From Nodosilinea sp. LEGE 07088 (GTDB taxonomy: Bacteria > Cyanobacteriota > Cyanobacteriia > Phormidesmidales > Phormidesmidaceae), in contig NZ_JADEWX010000040.1 in the NCBI RefSeq assembly GCF_015207395.1, forward strand, positions 1-39,014: 39,014 nucleotides of DNA, given 5' to 3'. The notes under the pieces were generated by a model, which ran no database searches, was not told the origin of the DNA, and was given only the letters and a program-made list of their open reading frames with translations. Of this stretch, positions 1-7,657 are shown piece after piece; position 1 is the first letter of the stretch, and each line of letters begins with the position of its first letter. The position numbers and the translations under genes are program-made.

Positions 1-54
1 CCCCAGATCCCCTGCCCCCGCTCCCTTCAACACTAATCAAACAGGAGAAGACCC

Positions 55-372
55 ATGCTGATGCTGCCAACAACCGAGGCTGAAACCCTGGCCATGTCGT
101 TCTTGATGGAGGACTTGGAGATTCTTCCAGAGAATCACGATTTTTTTTCAGTGCTGTCTACACGGGAAACCGGAAGCGAATGGTATGTGGTGGAAATTGG
201 CGTAGAGGGCTTGCCCGACCGGTGGGTGCTTCAGGTGTTTGACACCGGCCAGTGCGACCCCTGCTACACCTTTGTCTCGCCCATGCCGGCGGGAGAAGAT
301 GCCGACTTGCAGGAGTTCCCAGAAGATATTGCCCAGGCCGTTGCCGCCGACCGGGCCGGGAACCGAGCGTAA
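55..372 (+). CDS. Hypothetical protein, 105 aa, first gene of the NafY-side cluster
   Basis: A small acidic soluble protein that I do not recognise. It has no signal peptide, membrane segment or obvious metal-binding motif; the only cysteines are the pair in QCDPCYTF near residues 68-71. An AGGAGA ribosome-binding sequence at 43-48 sits a suitable distance from the ATG at 55; a second in-frame ATG at 61 could also be used. It is followed after 24 bp by another unknown gene and then by a FeMo-cofactor family protein on the same strand. That points to one transcription unit and a possible nitrogenase-related role, which is inference from context only. Confidence 0.7.
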   Translation: MLMLPTTEAETLAMSFLMEDLEILPENHDFFSVLSTRETGSEWYVVEIGVEGLPDRWVLQVFDTGQCDPCYTFVSPMPAGEDADLQEFPEDIAQAVAADRAGNRA

Positions 373-396
373 TCGTTTTACCTGGCTAGCAGCCCT

Positions 397-771
397 ATGA
401 CGCCTCTGATATTACCGCCCGAAGACCTCCCCCCAGACTCCATCACTGAGACGGATCTGATGCTTCGTCGGCAGCTCGAGATCTCGACCAGCAAACTTTT
501 TTTTGAGGCCTGCGAGGGCCCGATTCAGTCGCTACTGATGGAGTGTAGTTGGACTATCACCATGACAACGGTGCCCATGCTGGTGATTTATTGCTCAGAT
601 GTCTTGCACAACTGGCGAGTGCTCAGCCATATGAGGGCAATCGCCCATTCCCTGGCAGACTTCAGCCCCCAGGCCAAAATCCGGGTCTTTCCGCCTGCGG
701 GCACGGGCGACCCCTTTGATCTGCGGGTCGATGAGCGATCGCAAATTCGCGATCGTCGCTCCGATCGCTAA
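397..771 (+). CDS. Hypothetical protein, 124 aa
   Basis: An unrecognised soluble protein. The middle (about residues 40-75) is the most protein-like part, with a hydrophobic stretch around TTVPMLVIYCSD that is probably a buried beta strand rather than a membrane segment. The last residues (RSQIRDRRSDR) are read through HIP1-like GCGATCGC/GATCG sequence, so the C terminus may be poorly conserved. It starts 24 bp after the preceding small gene and ends 63 bp before the NafY-type gene, all on one strand, which suggests cotranscription. No function can be assigned from sequence. Confidence 0.6.
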   Translation: MTPLILPPEDLPPDSITETDLMLRRQLEISTSKLFFEACEGPIQSLLMECSWTITMTTVPMLVIYCSDVLHNWRVLSHMRAIAHSLADFSPQAKIRVFPPAGTGDPFDLRVDERSQIRDRRSDR

Positions 772-834
772 CTCGGACGACAGCCCGTCTACCCTGTCCA
801 CAACCCTTGCCCACCTCTAACCCCGGTCTATCCC

Positions 835-1566
835 ATGCCAAACCAACCCATTTCCGATGATGTGGCGATTAGAATTGCCCTGGCGGCGAGGGCTTTACCC
901 GACGTATCCCTAGGCGATTTGATCGAGGCCCTGCAGACCAACCTGGGCGATGACCTGACGGAAGCGTCGCTGAGCCAGGTCACCGTCACCCAGCTCAAGC
1001 GAGCCTTCGGCAACATTTACGAAGTCGATGGCGAATGGGAGGGCGAAGACGCCGACAACCAGGATATTTCGACCTTTAAAGAGGCCGTGCGTATTCTTTG
1101 GGGTGAGCAGACCCAGTGTGAGCAACCCCTACCGATCGAGCCCTACGAGGAAGGCGATCTGCCCAACTCCATTCGAGTCGCGGTGGCTTCCAACCAGGGC
1201 GAGAATCTGGACGGGCATTTTGGCTCCTGCGATCGCTATTTGATCTACCAGCTGGCCGCCGATGACCTGCGCCTGATCGCGGTGCGATCGGCCCTCGCCG
1301 CCGACCTCAGCGAGAGCAAAAACGCCTACCGCGTCGATTTAATTCGCGACTGCCCGGTGCTCTACGTGGTTTCCATTGGTGGCCCGGCGGCGGCCAAGGT
1401 GGTGCAGGCCAATATCTACCCCATGAAGGTAGAGGCCGGTGGCCCAGCGCGAGAAGTGCTGGCCGATCTGCAGCGGGCGATCGCATCCTCGCCGCCGCCG
1501 TGGCTGGCCAAGATTCTGGGCGTTGCCGCCGATCGGCGGGTGAAAAACTATCAGGCGATGAGTTGA
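835..1566 (+). CDS. NafY/NifX-type dinitrogenase iron-molybdenum cofactor protein
   Basis: A 243-aa two-domain protein. Residues about 1-90 resemble the N-terminal domain of NafY (helical, with ALAARALPD and ending in AVRILWGE). Residues about 115-220 form the Nitro_FeMo-Co fold shared by NifX, NifY, NafY and the C terminus of NifB: VAVASNQGENLDGHFGSCDR followed by YVVSIGGPAAAKVV. The His and Cys of DGHFGSC lie at the place where this family handles FeMo-co or its precursor NifB-co. In known members this is a carrier or apo-dinitrogenase chaperone in the cytoplasm. Such genes almost always lie in nif clusters, so the sequence left of the window probably carries nif genes. The PPWLAKILG tail also matches my memory of NafY-like proteins. 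Confidence 0.85.
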   Translation: MPNQPISDDVAIRIALAARALPDVSLGDLIEALQTNLGDDLTEASLSQVTVTQLKRAFGNIYEVDGEWEGEDADNQDISTFKEAVRILWGEQTQCEQPLPIEPYEEGDLPNSIRVAVASNQGENLDGHFGSCDRYLIYQLAADDLRLIAVRSALAADLSESKNAYRVDLIRDCPVLYVVSIGGPAAAKVVQANIYPMKVEAGGPAREVLADLQRAIASSPPPWLAKILGVAADRRVKNYQAMS

Positions 1567-1574
1567 ACTAAACC

Positions 1575-1919
1575 ATGACTATCCAACCGAACCAATCTAG
1601 GATTCAGGAAATTCGCAGCATTACCGGACTCAGACCGACGCACTTTGCCGACCTGGTGCGAGTAGCGCAGCTGATCTATGACCCCGGTGGCGGCGTATCG
1701 GGCCGAGTTGTAGCGGTGAACTGGCGAGAGTTTGAGATGACTGAGCCGGTGGTGGCCAATTTGCAAGCCCTGGGCCAGAAGTACCAGTACGAATCGCCCC
1801 ATGTGAACCTCGACCTAGTGTGGGATGACCTAATGCCAGAAACCCGCAGCTGGTTTATGGCCAACCGCAGTCTACTGTGGCGGATTGAAGAAGCCTTTCC
1901 GGCCCTGGATGAGGATTGA
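1575..1919 (+). CDS. Hypothetical protein, 114 aa, downstream of the NafY-type gene
   Basis: An unrecognised soluble protein with a predicted alpha/beta character and several Trp/Tyr residues (VAVNWREFEM, SWFMANRSLLWRIEEAFP). It has no cysteines and no membrane segment. It starts 8 bp after the stop of the NafY-type gene, so the two are almost certainly cotranscribed. The link to nitrogenase assembly is by position only. It is the last gene of the leftward cluster; a 350-bp gap follows. Confidence 0.7.
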   Translation: MTIQPNQSRIQEIRSITGLRPTHFADLVRVAQLIYDPGGGVSGRVVAVNWREFEMTEPVVANLQALGQKYQYESPHVNLDLVWDDLMPETRSWFMANRSLLWRIEEAFPALDED

Positions 1920-2270
1920 GCAACGGGTGAAGCTAGAGGCGGGCAGCTTCAAGCCTCGGCCTGACTCACAAGGCTTGAATGTCAGAGCGGGCCAGGGCTT
2001 TGGGATGGCGCTTGTTGTAGAACAAAGGCGGTGCGAAAATCAGTCCCTTCGAACTGGCCAGAGGAGGCATTGGCGCGATCTAATCGGACGCTATAAAAAT
2101 GGGCGGCGGTAAGCATGCAGAAATACAGAAATTCCCGATTCTTTTGGTGCTATCTAGTCATTGGGTGACCTTCAAGGGGTAACGATCGAGCGCGGGTTGC
2201 GATCGCCTGGTGAACCCTCCAAATCTGGCTTTAAACTGTAAAGACAATATTTCTCCGTTAAGGCCCGCCC
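1920..2270. other. Intergenic gap of about 350 bp
   Basis: No convincing gene is seen between the end of the NafY-side cluster and the ChaN-like gene. An open frame overlapping the end of the preceding gene (from 1885) has no ribosome-binding site and no recognisable sequence. A GCGATCGC HIP1 site lies near 2200. The region presumably holds the terminator of the first unit and the promoter of the next gene, but I could not pick out clear elements. Confidence 0.5.
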
Positions 2271-3164
2271 ATGACCCATCGGCGCAGACTGAATCTGAGT
2301 TGGGCCACCGGTGCTCTGCTATTGGCGTTGCCGATGGCCTGTAGTCTGGCTCAAACACCGGCACCAATGACCGCACCCATGACCATGGAGGTGATAGAGG
2401 CAGCCGATTTTGCCCAAGACGAGGCCTTTGGGGCGATCGCAGCTGCCGATGTGGTGTATCTGGGCGAGCACCACGATAGCGCTGCCGACCACCAGGCTCA
2501 GCTAGCGATTATTCAAGCGCTCTATGCCGAAAATCCTGATCTGGCGATCGCCATGGAGATGTTTCAGCGCCCCTTTCAGCCCGCGATCGATCGCTACCTG
2601 GCGGGAGACATTTCTGAGGCGGAGCTGGTAGTTCAAACCGAATACGAGCAGCGCTGGGGCTTTGACTGGGAGTACTATGCCCCGATTCTGCGATTTGCCA
2701 AAGCTCATCAGCTGCCGGTACTGGCCCTAAATGCCCCTAGCGAAACGGTACGTCAAGTTTCCAGGGAAGGGCTTGACAGCCTGGAGGGCGACGACTTGCG
2801 CTACATTCCGCCCCTGACCGACATTGACACCAGCAACTCGGCCTACCGGGCGTTTGTTGCCGAGGCGTTTGGCTCCCACAGCGCCCACGGCAGCTTTGAC
2901 CTGGATAATTTTTTTGCGGCCCAGGTGCTGTGGGATGAAACGATGGCTGCCACGGTAGCCGAATTTGCGCAGACATCACCCTCTACCCAGGTGGTGGTGC
3001 TGGCGGGTAACGGCCATGTGGTCTATGGCTACGGTATTCCCGACCGAGTCGAGCGCCGGTTGGGAGATGCGGTGCAGCAGGTCACGGTACTGCTAAATTT
3101 TCCGCCAGAGCGTTTGGCAGTGGAGGCCGACAACATAGGGGATGTGCTGTGGTACAGCGAATAG
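2271..3164 (+). CDS. ChaN family (haem-binding-like) exported protein
   Basis: A 297-aa protein of the ChaN/DUF399 group, related to the EreA/TIKI superfamily. Campylobacter ChaN is a haem-binding lipoprotein; most homologues are uncharacterised. The signature YLGEHHDSAADH at about residues 63-74 supplies the clustered Glu and His residues of the family pocket, and VVVLAGNGHVVYGYG near residue 245 is the matching C-terminal motif. The N terminus has a basic start (THRRR), a hydrophobic core and LPMAC, so export is likely. The lipobox is imperfect because Pro is at -3, so lipidation is uncertain. The gene stands alone and converges on the TIR gene across a foldback element. Confidence 0.8.
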   Translation: MTHRRRLNLSWATGALLLALPMACSLAQTPAPMTAPMTMEVIEAADFAQDEAFGAIAAADVVYLGEHHDSAADHQAQLAIIQALYAENPDLAIAMEMFQRPFQPAIDRYLAGDISEAELVVQTEYEQRWGFDWEYYAPILRFAKAHQLPVLALNAPSETVRQVSREGLDSLEGDDLRYIPPLTDIDTSNSAYRAFVAEAFGSHSAHGSFDLDNFFAAQVLWDETMAATVAEFAQTSPSTQVVVLAGNGHVVYGYGIPDRVERRLGDAVQQVTVLLNFPPERLAVEADNIGDVLWYSE

Positions 3165-3183
3165 AGACTGCTAACGCTACTTA

Positions 3184-3281
3184 GAGTGTTCCAACTAAAT
3201 ACCTATCCGGCGTCTCTCCGCGACCGGCCCACTGGGCCGAGTTCGCGTTCCTGATTGGGATGTTTTTTAGGTGGAATACTC
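3184..3281. mobile_element. 98-bp foldback / MITE-like element flanked by TTA duplications
   Basis: The ends are inverted repeats: 3183-3199 (AGAGTGTTCCAACTAAA) pairs with 3266-3282 with two mismatches. Inside, CGCGA (3219-3223) pairs with TCGCG (3243-3247), and CGGCCCA (3225-3231) pairs with TGGGCCG (3233-3239) about a one-base centre, so the whole element can fold on itself. The trinucleotide TTA precedes it (3181-3183) and follows it (3282-3284), as expected for a 3-bp target duplication. The right-hand TTA is the stop codon of the TIR gene. It codes for nothing. It may act as a bidirectional terminator for the two convergent genes, and a plain terminator hairpin is the alternative reading. 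Confidence 0.55.
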
Positions 3282-4070
3282 TTATAGCGATCGAGGGCTA
3301 CCGACGATCTGAGTTAGCAAGCTCTCTACCTGGGCCAGGCCAGGCCCCAACTGGCTATCGGCCCACTCTAGCAGCGCGGTGACGCGGTTAGCCTGGGGAG
3401 CTGAGTCAGGGGGCACATGGCCAGGGGGTGGCTTGATCATAAACATCAGTTGATTGAACTGGGGCCCCGGCAGGCTAGCGAGATCTTTGAAGAGCTGACC
3501 GCGCTTCGCGAAGCGTTCCGGATCGGAATCGAGGCTGGGGGTCTGAGCACTCGCTACTTGAGGCGGCGCAGCTTGAGGCGGCGGCGTGCCCCAGCCGTCA
3601 GCCTGGGGTGGGGGCGAACCAGCCAGGGTTTCTACTGCCCTACGAATATCTTTGACAACATCTAAAAAAGCGGCATCGTGGCTCGACCATTCAATCACGG
3701 GTTTGCCATCCTTAGGTAGCACCTTCAGCACGGCAAAGGGAGCCCCCTTCCAGTCGGTGGGGGTCAAAATAATGGGAATTACCTTGACGTCGCCATTGCG
3801 GTGACGCGCCATGGCCCGCTGCATTTCTTTGCCGTAGCAAAAATCTGAACTCATAAAGCGGGGGCTGATCAGCAGCAAAATTATGTTGGCGGCATCAAAG
3901 GCGTTGAGAATCTCTTTATTCCACTCGGCCCCCGCTTCTAGGTCGCGATCGTGCCAGGGAAGGATTTTGCCCTGACGCCGGAGGGGGGTGAGGTGGTCTT
4001 CGAGTTCCTGCTTAAGGGCTTCATCCCGATGGGAGTAGGAGATAAAGACGCTGAGCGGCTGAGCAGACAT
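3282..4070 (-). CDS. TIR domain protein with C-terminal effector-associated-like domain
   Basis: A 262-aa protein. Residues about 5-148 are a bacterial TIR domain: VFISYSHRDE at the start, WHDRDLEAGAEW, then ISPRFMSSDFCYGKEM, in which Glu82 is at the position of the catalytic NADase glutamate. A Pro/Gln-rich linker (about 150-187) leads to a compact helical region (188-256) with LASLPGPQFNQLMF and ALLEWADSQLGPGL. This resembles the effector-associated domains (EADs) described in cyanobacterial conflict systems, which recruit partners by self-type contacts. I chose the start at 4070 because the 62 codons upstream show no family similarity; no strong ribosome-binding site is visible. Likely role: NAD+-consuming or signalling effector in immunity or cell death, by family inference. 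Confidence 0.8.
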   Translation of the reverse strand: MSAQPLSVFISYSHRDEALKQELEDHLTPLRRQGKILPWHDRDLEAGAEWNKEILNAFDAANIILLLISPRFMSSDFCYGKEMQRAMARHRNGDVKVIPIILTPTDWKGAPFAVLKVLPKDGKPVIEWSSHDAAFLDVVKDIRRAVETLAGSPPPQADGWGTPPPQAAPPQVASAQTPSLDSDPERFAKRGQLFKDLASLPGPQFNQLMFMIKPPPGHVPPDSAPQANRVTALLEWADSQLGPGLAQVESLLTQIVGSPRSL

Positions 4071-4296
4071 GGCAGAGCAGGCGTGAGTTTCGCCCCCTAC
4101 TATAGCCTGCCTGCGATCGCCGCTCTGGTCGCCCTGTACTGCTTTGGCCCCTGGGTGTTGGAGGCGACGCTGGCGCTTCTGCATTGAAAGCGTTGACCCC
4201 GGCTCGAACCTGCCCAGGGGGAAGAGGTTCTGGATATCAATGGGGTCAGGGTGCAACGATACCCCCGACCCCGGCTGAGTTTACCCGCAGTAATGT

Positions 4297-4647
4297 CTAG
4301 CCTTCGATGGGGTATTTAGCGGCTTGCCAAGCGGCTAAACCACCAGCTAGCTCAGCCACTTTCTGAAAGCCAGCTGCTCTGAGCTGACCGGTGGCCGTGG
4401 CCGTCATTTCATCAGAATCGCCATAGACATAGATATCTCGCTCCTGCTCAAGGTTGCGGCTGACGGCATCAACCAGCATGGGTAAGGGCATTGAGACGGC
4501 GCCCTGAATATGAAGCTCGTTAAATGCGGCGCGATCGCGGACATCAATGATAGTCAAAGCAGGCTCACCCCAGTCAAGGCGAGACTTGAGATCTTGAACA
4601 GTGGCCTGGGGCTTCATAGCCGGGGGTTTCACAAAGAAGGAAGTCAT
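4297..4647 (-). CDS. Rhodanese-like domain protein lacking the catalytic cysteine
   Basis: A single rhodanese domain of about 116 aa. Family landmarks are IIDVRDRAAFNELHIQGA (the DVR and HI-GA motifs) and the C-terminal GF-KVAELAGGLAAW. The active-site loop, normally C-R-x-G-x-R, reads YGDSDEM here, so the sulfur-carrying cysteine is replaced by Gly. The domain is therefore probably regulatory or binding rather than a sulfurtransferase. I chose the ATG at 4647 rather than 4731 because a promoter-like pair lies just upstream of 4647 and the extra N terminus has no family similarity. It stands alone, downstream of the aminopeptidase and transcribed the same way. Confidence 0.8.
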   Translation of the reverse strand: MTSFFVKPPAMKPQATVQDLKSRLDWGEPALTIIDVRDRAAFNELHIQGAVSMPLPMLVDAVSRNLEQERDIYVYGDSDEMTATATGQLRAAGFQKVAELAGGLAAWQAAKYPIEG

Positions 4648-4684
4648 AGAAAATACCGGGTGAGGAATTGGGCTTACATGACTT

Positions 4685-4712
4685 AATGTAACAGGTATTA
4701 AAGTTTTGTAAA
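4685..4712 (-). promoter_or_regulatory. Possible sigma-70 promoter for the rhodanese-like gene
   Basis: On the minus strand TTTACA (4712-4707) and TACATT (4690-4685) are separated by 16 bp, giving 5/6 and 4/6 matches to the -35 and -10 consensus. Transcription would start near 4678, leaving a leader of about 30 nt before the ATG at 4647. This is a sequence match only. Confidence 0.4.
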
Positions 4713-4837
4713 GTTTTTGTCGGCAAGCCATTGATATGACCGGGCGCCTTCCTCGACCGAGAGGGGTGCCCGGAGGGCAGGGTGGGTCAAAATAGCTGGG
4801 CTAGCAATAGTCCTGGGCGTCAGTGGCGCTGGCATCC

Positions 4838-7459
4838 TCACTTTGCTTTTGCTTCCAGGGTCTCCAGGCGGCTCTTGAGCTCCTGGTTGGATTTTTTCAG
4901 GTCGTCTAGTTCCTGGCGCAGCTTTTCGACCGCCTTGTCTTTGCCGATCGCCTTTTGCACCGACTGCACTGCTTCCTGGGCGCGGCGGCGCACCCGGCCA
5001 TCGGGGGTATGGTCGGCCAGACTTTGCAGAATAGCCATGGCGCGTCCGGTTTCGATGCTGCTCAGGCCCGCCACCGCAGACACCTGGGTGAGAAAGAAGG
5101 ATTCGCTGGCAATGGTCTCTAGCCGATCCAAGATCCGCTCCACATTGGGTTTGCTTTGGCCTTTAGAGATTGAGCCGAGGGAACGAATCGCCGCCAGTCG
5201 CAGGGCCTGGGGCGTGCCAGGCTCGGTATACTTGAGCACCAGATTTAGCGCGTCTTCCGAGGACTTGAACTGGCTCAGGGCCGCGATCGCCCCCGACCGC
5301 ACCGTCTCATTCCAGCCCTGACGCTCTTTGAGAATGCTCTCCAGCAGCTTCAGGGTCTTCTTATCTTTGGCTTTGCCGTCGAGGTCGGCGGCGCCGACTT
5401 TGCCCAGGGAGCGAATGGCGGCAGCTTCGACGTAGTAGCTGGGGTCGCCTTTATCGGCGATGGTCTTCAATGCCTTGTAGCTGTCAGAGGTTTTGATATC
5501 GCCCAGGGCTTCTACCACGGCGCGGCGGACGCGGGCTTCGGGGTCTTGGAGCCCTGGCAGCAATCCTTCAACGACTTGATCGAGCTTGACCGAGGCCAGC
5601 TGTTCGGCCACTTCGGCGCGCACGCCCCAGAAGGGGTCGTCGGTGAGGGATTTAGATAATGCCGTGATGGCTTCGAGGCTGCCTTTTTTCGCCAATGCGA
5701 TCGCTGCCTCGATCCGCGATAGGGGGTCGGGGTCGTGCTGAAGCTGGGCCTTGAGTTCCGCCACCGGATACTCCAGCTCCACCGTCTTGAGGTAGTGGTT
5801 GCCCACGTCAAAGCTAATGAAGTCAGGCTTTTTATCGAGCGGGAAGAACAGCGCCTGCTCGCGCTCGTGGATGCGCACGGTAAAGGGTTTGACCTCGACC
5901 CTGGCGGATTTTCCTTTGCCGACAAAGCCGAAGCCGATGGGAATGCGCAGGTCGAACAGGCCGCTGCTGCTGCTGGTGTCGCCGTCTTTGGCCTGGGTTT
6001 GGGTGATGGTGAGCTTGGCCAGGTTGCTGTCGCTGTCCCAGCTGTAGGCGACCTTGTAGTCGGGGTGGCCGCCGCGCAGCACGTACTGGTCAAACAGGGG
6101 CCGCAGGTTGCGCCCGGTGGCCTTGTCGATCGCCCGCAGCAGGTCGATGGTTTCGACGGTCTGGTGGGCATTGTCTTGCACAAAGGTGTGAATCGCTTCC
6201 CAGAATAGGGCGTCCCCCAGCTCGGCGCGCACCATGTGGTAAACGCAGGCCCCTTTCTCATAGATGTGGCGATCGTACAGCTCGATCGCCTCTCGGTAAA
6301 CGTGGGTGACCATAGGGCGACGGTAGCGGCTCTTGTCTTCGTTCAGGTAGCTGCGGGCCTCGCCCAGGCGGTAGTAGGCGGCGGCATCGGCCCCGTACTC
6401 CTGCTCGGTCCACATCACCTCGGAGTAGGTGGCCATGCCCTCCTTCACCCAGGCGTGGCTCCAGTGGTTGATCACCAGCAAGTCGCCAAACCACTGGTGG
6501 GCCAGCTCGTGGACCACCAACGATTCGGAGCTGCGGTTGTCGATCGCGGCCCGTTCATCCAGCAGGCAGCGATCGGTCAAGATTGTCACCGAGGTATTTT
6601 CCATGCCGCCAAAGATAAAGTCGGCGGCGCAGACCTGGGCGTACTTGGGGAAGGCGTACCTGTAGCCGTACTTTTCGCTGAGGAACTCCACCATGTGCGG
6701 GGTTTTGCCCATGGTGAGCTGGCCCTGGTCTTTACGGCCTTTCTCCACGTAGTAGGTGACGGGAATGTCTTGCCACTGGTCTTGGATGACGTCAAACTCG
6801 CCCACGGCCAGGGCCATTAAATAGGTGGGGTGAACTTGTTTTTGAGCCCAGTGGTAGACCTTGTGGCCGTTGTCTGCTTTGGTCTCTACTAATTCGCCGT
6901 TGGAGACCACCTGGTAGAGGCTGGGTACCCGCACCTTAATCTCTGAGGTGGAGAGCATGCCGGGATAGTCAAAGCAGGGAAACCAGAAGCGGGAGTCTTC
7001 GTCTTCGCCCTGGGTCCACACCTGCACGGGCTTGTCGGGGTAGTGCTGGTCGGGGCCGATGAAGTAGAGGCCGCGCTCGGGCTGCACCAGACGGTAGGCG
7101 ATCGCAACGGTAAAGCTTTCCCCCGCCACCGTCCGCTTCTTCAGCTTGATGTGGAGCTGCTCGCCGTCGTAGTCAAAGTCTTGCTTGGCGCTGCCCACCT
7201 TGACCGACTCGATCTGCTGGTTCACCGCATCTAGCGTCAAACTATTGACGCCGTCGCGCACGGGGTTGATGCGAATTTTGCAGGTGCCCTCGCAGATCTT
7301 CTGCTCCAGATCGAGGCTGAGATCCAGCGCGATGTGCTCGACCTGGCCGGGGCGATCGGGGTTGTAGTGGGGTTTGGCCCCCGGCATTTCAAAGGATTTG
7401 TGGCCGTTGTCGGTATCGAGCAGGCTTTCGATCTGAAAAGCGCGGTGAGCGTTGGGCAT
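4838..7459 (-). CDS. M1 family zinc aminopeptidase with C-terminal HEAT-like repeats
   Basis: An 873-aa cytoplasmic metallopeptidase. The N-terminal beta domain (about 1-210) begins with the NGHKSFEMPG-like segment usual in cyanobacterial members. The exopeptidase motif is GGMEN (284-288, a GAMEN variant). The zinc site is HELAH (317-321) with the third ligand in KEGMATYSE (Glu340). After residue about 580 come alpha-helical repeats resembling HEAT/PBS lyase repeats (DPFWGVRAEVAEQLA, DPEARVRRAVVEALG). The last 35 residues form a charged coiled coil. I chose the ATG at 7459: the frame stays open to 7810, but those 117 codons show no family similarity and lie opposite the next gene. It releases N-terminal amino acids from peptides; the substrate range is unknown. 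Confidence 0.92.
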   Translation of the reverse strand: MPNAHRAFQIESLLDTDNGHKSFEMPGAKPHYNPDRPGQVEHIALDLSLDLEQKICEGTCKIRINPVRDGVNSLTLDAVNQQIESVKVGSAKQDFDYDGEQLHIKLKKRTVAGESFTVAIAYRLVQPERGLYFIGPDQHYPDKPVQVWTQGEDEDSRFWFPCFDYPGMLSTSEIKVRVPSLYQVVSNGELVETKADNGHKVYHWAQKQVHPTYLMALAVGEFDVIQDQWQDIPVTYYVEKGRKDQGQLTMGKTPHMVEFLSEKYGYRYAFPKYAQVCAADFIFGGMENTSVTILTDRCLLDERAAIDNRSSESLVVHELAHQWFGDLLVINHWSHAWVKEGMATYSEVMWTEQEYGADAAAYYRLGEARSYLNEDKSRYRRPMVTHVYREAIELYDRHIYEKGACVYHMVRAELGDALFWEAIHTFVQDNAHQTVETIDLLRAIDKATGRNLRPLFDQYVLRGGHPDYKVAYSWDSDSNLAKLTITQTQAKDGDTSSSSGLFDLRIPIGFGFVGKGKSARVEVKPFTVRIHEREQALFFPLDKKPDFISFDVGNHYLKTVELEYPVAELKAQLQHDPDPLSRIEAAIALAKKGSLEAITALSKSLTDDPFWGVRAEVAEQLASVKLDQVVEGLLPGLQDPEARVRRAVVEALGDIKTSDSYKALKTIADKGDPSYYVEAAAIRSLGKVGAADLDGKAKDKKTLKLLESILKERQGWNETVRSGAIAALSQFKSSEDALNLVLKYTEPGTPQALRLAAIRSLGSISKGQSKPNVERILDRLETIASESFFLTQVSAVAGLSSIETGRAMAILQSLADHTPDGRVRRRAQEAVQSVQKAIGKDKAVEKLRQELDDLKKSNQELKSRLETLEAKAK

Positions 7460-7657
7460 GGGAGCAGTGAACCTTTGTGTGACGTTTCGTGTGATGAGCG
7501 GAGACAGGCGTGACGGGCCAAATACACCCCAGATCAACAGTCTATCTTGACTGACATAAAGCCATCCTACTTTGAATTTCTCCAAGCCGTAGTCAGATTG
7601 ACATTGCTTAAGTGAGGGTGCGATATGATCAGGGCTCTTAACTGAGTCATTCATACT

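Noticed and set aside
1885-2112. A 75-codon frame after the NafY-side cluster
   Set aside because: Starts inside the previous gene, has no ribosome-binding site and no recognisable sequence.
4071-4256. N-terminal extension of the TIR protein to 4256
   Set aside because: The 62 extra residues do not resemble TIR proteins; the ATG at 4070 starts just before the fold.
5735-6820. Several plus-strand frames opposite the M1 aminopeptidase
   Set aside because: Shadows of the long minus-strand gene; low-complexity Val/Ala-rich translations.
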